Assembly (NCBI GenBank): GCA_033980235.1 | Contig: CM067080.1 | Location: 3,843,001 to 3,907,000 of the forward strand | Direction: 5' to 3' | DNA length: 64,000 bases | Source of the DNA: Diadema setosum | Taxonomy: Eukaryota; Echinodermata; Echinoidea; Diadematoida; Diadematidae | Shown here: positions 60,194-64,000 of the stretch, piece by piece | Layout: the number at the start of each line of letters is the position of its first letter | Numbering within the stretch: position 1 is the stretch's first letter | The notes under the pieces: generated by a model | Seen by the model: the letters and a program-made list of their open reading frames with translations, nothing else | The model's database searches: none | What the model was told of the DNA's origin: nothing | Made by a program: the position numbers and the translations under genes

Positions 60194-60938
60194 TTAATTG
60201 CTCTGTGCAATGAATGGGACAAAAACAGGGTGTAAAACTCCATAGCTGTAACAATGAAGGAATATCAGATTAAGCGAATTTTGCCCATGCTATGTTAACA
60301 CATTCTAAACATGATAAATACCTACTTTCAAAGCAGTTACTGTGGTACTAACTGTTCAAAACTTATTAAATTTGAAAGGGAAAAGTGGGTAAAAAGTGTT
60401 CTACAAAAACTGCTAAAAACACAATCTCCCATTCGTTTATGATCCCAAACTTTAAAACAAAGTAGAAATCCTCTTTCAGAAAATATGAAAAACTTAAGAT
60501 TGACTCGGTTGAATCGTTTAAGCTTTGTTGAGTCTTTACATGGAATAAGGGTGTGCGACTTTTTGTTTGCTTCGTGATGCACAGCAACATAAATTCAGAC
60601 GTCTTCACGTCTTCATAGAACTGGTTAGCATTATTTTTTAATCTTCTGCCCGACTAAGCTCCATGATTCTCTTCGATCGTAGTTCTCAAAACTTCTCTGC
60701 GCACAGTGTTGACGTATACATCCTTCTCATCTATACCGAGTCATTATTGCAGGTCTTGGGAATAGCGACGGAATAAATACGTGTTTAGTCTTTGGTTGCA
60801 GAGCCATTTCCGTGTAACATAACTTGCGGTTTGCCTGAACTTGTTTCTCACTAAGAGTCAGAAAATGTAATACCAATATCGAAACCGAAGCTGCCCCTCA
60901 CATCCGCATTGATTACGCACGGTCGTCGGCGCCATTGT

Positions 60939-61652
60939 TTAGAATGTCTTATGGTTTGTGTAGAGTAGTTCACTGCAGAGATCGCTGGAGTCTTTGGGGG
61001 TTTCATTTACAATGTTCCCACTCTCATCGCTTGATTCAGTGTGACCGTAGATGGCAATGCTAGGTTGAAGTCGATGACCTTTTGATTTGGGTTTGCTCAT
61101 AGTCGCTAAACATCTATCAACACAGTCGTATGCATTGTTGGAATGTTCCGACGTAGTCAATTCATCTGTAGACCTTTCACTGTTCCCCTGAGCAGATTGT
61201 GCCAAAAGTGAACCATACCCACTGGTCATCTCGCCATCTCTTGAGAAGCTTCTCTTCAAGGTGTCGTACCTCTCTGGTGTTTCGACCGAGCTCGATTGAA
61301 CAAGCACGCCGTATCTTCCAACAGCATCCTCGTGCCCATCCTCATTGCTACTCCTGTGTGTCTGTGCTTCACGATCGGTGTGGGCGTACGCCGTGCCAGG
61401 TGGTGTATCGTCAAAGACCTCGTACTCCTGTTGGTTGTCCTACACCTTTGTCTTTCGCAGGATGTGATTCCTCAGAAGGACCTTGCTTGGGACAGTCGGA
61501 AGGACCGCCTTGGACCACGACATGGCCGACGAAAGCATTCTCGTAGAGCGCCGAACCCTCTTGGACGACTTCCTGTGTTTCGGTTGCATCCTTGTCCACG
61601 ACATCTCGTTCGTCATCCGCCAAGGAGCACCGAAATTGTCGGGTGCGCTTCG
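60939..61652 (-). pseudogene. Paralogous EMI-receptor tail exon with a broken frame
   Basis: Behind TTTGGCAG (2-nt entry, matching the 47-nt exon upstream) the frame reads ALYENAFVGHVVVQGGPSD and then SEESH, clearly related to the tail of the neighbouring gene. That frame ends at TGA 61413-61411. A second frame, open from 61439 to a TAA at 60939, looks equally coding, with QEYEVFDD, AYAHTD, RYGVL, RYDTL, GYGSLL, AYDCV and IYGHT. A +1 shift near 61440 is needed to join them. Either the gene is recently disabled, the assembly has an indel, or the product is truncated. The YxxL motifs would suit an immune-type signalling tail. Confidence 0.7.
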
Positions 61653-61736
61653 CTGCCAAATTGCGAATGACAAAAAAGGGACAAATTGCTACGTTAGCTA
61701 TTCCATTAATGAAATATTAAGTGCTTACTGTTTCAT

Positions 61737-62200
61737 TTGTTAATTAACTTCAAGATTCTTTTGTTAACTTTTAAATGTTTGCGAAATATTGCACCGGTTT
61801 ATCTTCAACAGTTGATAACTGAATACCTACCCTCCCGGAACTTACGGTCTAACAACAAGTCACTTTTAATACCTCCTCCTGTCAACACACAATCGTATGG
61901 TTCTAGAGCTTTTCAGTCAGCATCACCTCAACTCTGGAACAGTTTACCTGAATGCTTGAAGCAAACAGACTCAGTAGACAAATTTAAATCCATGTTAAAA
62001 ACGTATTTGTTTATTGAGTAGTATTATGACTGTGTCTCATGTCTTATACCGTTTCTGAAACTGTACCTTCTTCTTCTTTCTCTCTTTTCTTTCCTCTTCT
62101 TCCCTTTCTATTGTTTTCTTTTTCCCATAGCGCTTAGAGACATTTTATGTAATAACGCTCTATATAAATGTTGTGATTTATTCCATTTTTTCTTTTTTTT
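61737..62200 (+). mobile_element. 3' end of an L2/CR1-type LINE
   Basis: Coding at 61737-62021: ILLLTFKCLRNIAPVYLQQL, LRSNNKSLLIPP and PQLWNSLPECLKQTDSV are the C-terminal signature of L2/CR1 reverse transcriptases, ending in a stop. The 3' untranslated part has AGCGCTTAGAGACATTTTAT and CGCTCTATATAAATGTTG, typical of these elements. It lies antisense in the intron between the paralogue's 47-nt exon and its tail exon. Confidence 0.75.
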
Positions 62201-62634
62201 TGAAACTCATAATGATCTATTTTTCTAACAATTTTATGTTCTATCCTTTACTGTATTGAGGAAAAACGTAACGAAACATGAACGTCGTCACACAAGACTT
62301 CACTCTCTCGCTGAGGTGAATCTTTTTGAGAAGGTACCATTCATTGCTGACAACATTACCAACTCAATCAACTAAAGACCCAACTGCAGCATTATCAACG
62401 TGCTGTCGTTGATTAGCACATTAATTCTAATTATTTGAACATGTGCACAAATAATAAAAATGATGTTGATTCTGGAAGCATTTTTTTCCTTTTTTTTTTT
62501 TTTACCGTACATTAATAAAACCACATTCACACCATACAATGAGTGTTTTCCTTTTCTGCTGTTGACCTTAAATCTCGTAACCGTAATAAGAACAATAAAA
62601 GCTTTATGAACATAGTAGTTATATTTTACCTTAC

Positions 62635-62681
62635 CTTTGTCAGAGAGCACAGTGACGTTTCGAGGTGGTTCCATGTGAATA
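62635..62681 (-). CDS. Paralogous EMI-receptor juxtamembrane exon
   Basis: Between CTTAAACAG and GTAAGG. Exactly 47 nt, same phases as exon 5 of the neighbour. Encodes IHMEPPRNVTVLSDK. Its transmembrane and EMI exons were not found in the remaining 1.3 kb, so they lie beyond the window or are lost. Confidence 0.75.
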
Positions 62682-63023
62682 CTGTTTAAGATAAGTATAT
62701 AATTATATCATACATGTTTATACGTACGTACCATAATACAAAACTACACATGTATATGTTATGCATGTATATATTCATATGTAAATATAAAATCATAGAG
62801 AAATAATCATATTGATGTAGGTCATCGTCTGTGTATGCATCTATTCAAATAGACGTATCAATACTATAATATATGCTATGTATATTGGGATTCAGGGTGA
62901 CTGTTCAAAGCGTCGCCACTGTATCGGGTTGTCGGGTACTGGGTATTTAAATTTGTCCACCTCAACTTTGGAAAGTGAGCCAGTGCGGTTTACGCTTCGA
63001 CGTTCCTGCATTGCTTGGTTGCG

Positions 63024-63179
63024 ATGTCACGTCCTTTTAAGCCAAACTCATGGCCGGGTATACTCATATTTGCTTTTCTCGCCATTGCTGCGGTGTTATT
63101 TACTCACATTACCACATCGGCTGCTTCAGGACGAGCACTCACAGTGTTGTTTAGTTTGTTTTTAAAGGGTCAAGCGTGA
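63024..63179 (+). CDS. Small hydrophobic open frame, uncertain
   Basis: Fifty-one codons from ATG to TGA. A polar start with lysine is followed by PGILIFAFLAIAAVLFTHI and SAASGRALTV, which looks like a signal peptide or single membrane helix. No donor, acceptor or homologue was seen. Chance is quite possible. Confidence 0.25.
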   Translation: MSRPFKPNSWPGILIFAFLAIAAVLFTHITTSAASGRALTVLFSLFLKGQA

Positions 63180-63309
63180 ATAATGCCAAAAAGCCGATTT
63201 TCTGTTCATAGTGTCAGAAATATTGAGAACATGAAAGCGTGTATTTTTGCGCGCAAGTAGATGCTTCCGGATACTTCCCTTAAAATATGTGTAATGCTTC
63301 AATTAATCC

Positions 63310-63310
<1 letters not shown>

Positions 63311-63356
<46 letters not shown>
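63311..63356. repeat. (TG)n microsatellite
   Basis: Pure TG run. Confidence 0.95.
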
Positions 63357-63357
<1 letters not shown>

Positions 63358-63454
63358 TACATCGTACGTTCAGTAAGGTACTTTCAGCTGATAATATGGG
63401 CTGGATTTGTGAATGTGAATATGGAGGGAGTTTGATGTTTTTGGGTAGTTTAAA

Positions 63455-63793
63455 GGGGTGCACGTCACGAGACCGACACTCACGAGTCATACAGCCCACG
63501 AGTCATACAGCTCACAAGTCATACAGCCCATGAGTTATACAGCTCACGAGGCGTACAGCCCATGAGTTCAACACTAAGCTAACAAGGCCCACGAGACCGA
63601 CACATTAAGCCCCGTGTTGTATCTGTCGAACTCGTGGGCTGTTTTTACCTAGTGTCGAACTCATGGGCTTTATTTGCCTAGTGTCGAACTCCTTGGCTGT
63701 ATGACTCGTGAGCTGTATGACTCATGGACCTGTTTTTAATGTCGAACTCGTGGGCTATATGACTCGTGGGTGTCGGTCTAGTGGGATGACCCC
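63455..63793. mobile_element. GGGGT-hairpin element, copy E, best-preserved
   Basis: The ends GGGGTGCACGTCACGAGACC and GGTCTAGTGGGATGACCCC are inverted repeats of about 50 bp, continuing through CACGAGTCATACAGCC. GTTTAAA flanks both (63448-63454 and 63794-63800). At 339 bp this is a compact form. Non-coding; the source transposase is unknown. Confidence 0.85.
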
Positions 63794-63973
63794 GTTTAAA
63801 GGTATGTTGTTAGGAAGGGTAACCAAGGAGAAGTGTCCTTTTTTGAAGGGCTTAGATTAGGATATAATATACACTGTATATAAAACTTCCATTTCTCGTT
63901 GGTTACTTGCTGTACTATTGTCATTTCACTTGTTGTATATACTAAAAAATGAAATGTATGTCCAAATAGCTAC

Positions 63974-64000
63974 CTTTGTTAAAGAAATCACTGTGTTACG
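63974..64000 (-). pseudogene. Possible third copy of the juxtamembrane exon, cut by the window edge
   Basis: On the minus strand CGTAACACAGTGATTTCTTT then AACAAAG|GTAGCT matches the 3' half of the two 47-nt exons (CGAAACGTCACTGTG, then TCTGACAAAG|GTAAGG) with several substitutions and one missing base. The missing base would break the frame if it really is an exon. The short length makes this tentative. Confidence 0.35.

Larger units (their letters stand above)
57883..60938. other. Intergenic space between the two receptor genes
   Basis: Contains the receptor's promoter region, which has no recognised core motif, a pogo-like remnant, (TG)n at 59545-59565 and a TTAA-flanked MITE. No further exons were seen. 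Confidence 0.4.

Noticed and set aside
61199..61743. Plus-strand frames of 86-124 codons
   Set aside because: Shadows of the paralogue's tail exon on the minus strand.

Overview
The window looks like AT-rich nuclear DNA from a marine invertebrate deuterostome, most likely an echinoderm, though I cannot name the species. The reasons are intron-split genes with GT-AG borders, long gene-poor stretches full of microsatellites, hairpin-type DNA transposons and non-LTR retrotransposons, and an EMI-domain receptor of a kind typical of animals. I see no bacterial operon, rRNA, complete tRNA or CRISPR array.

The clearest gene lies on the minus strand at 57882-47331. Its exons were joined by hand; every junction keeps the frame and has a GT donor and AG acceptor. 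Six coding exons give a 462-residue type I membrane protein: a signal peptide, one EMI domain, a Ser/Thr-rich stalk, one transmembrane segment with a basic stop-transfer cluster, and a roughly 200-residue cytoplasmic tail with nine tyrosines that ends in an ITAM-like pair. No EGF repeats were found, unlike MEGF10, PEAR1, Draper and CED-1. A tandem paralogue lies beside it at 62681-60939. It keeps the 47-nt juxtamembrane exon and a related tail exon, but the tail frame is broken. A third degenerate copy of the 47-nt exon may sit at the window edge, so this is probably the end of a receptor cluster.

In the first 10 kb the minus strand carries several short open segments with splice-like borders (9590-9199, 5717-5679, 5560-5410, 4111-3721, 1526-1314, 1200-971). 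They suggest one or two unrecognised membrane or secreted proteins. Weaker isolated candidates lie at 16.5, 20.3, 43.7 and 63.0 kb.

The rest is mainly repeats. A near-complete but dead non-LTR retrotransposon with endonuclease and reverse transcriptase lies at about 24.5-28.4 kb. LINE fragments sit in introns of both receptor genes. Several non-autonomous DNA elements can be delimited: a GGGGT-ended hairpin family with 7-bp target duplications (five copies), an 855-bp hAT-like element with an 8-bp duplication, a TTAA-flanked family, a foldback family built from TTCGTTATTCCGAA words (four copies, one expanded to an array), and two long palindromes at 22.7 and 23.1 kb. Microsatellites of (TA), (CA), (TATC), (AAT) and (AAC/ACC) are common.
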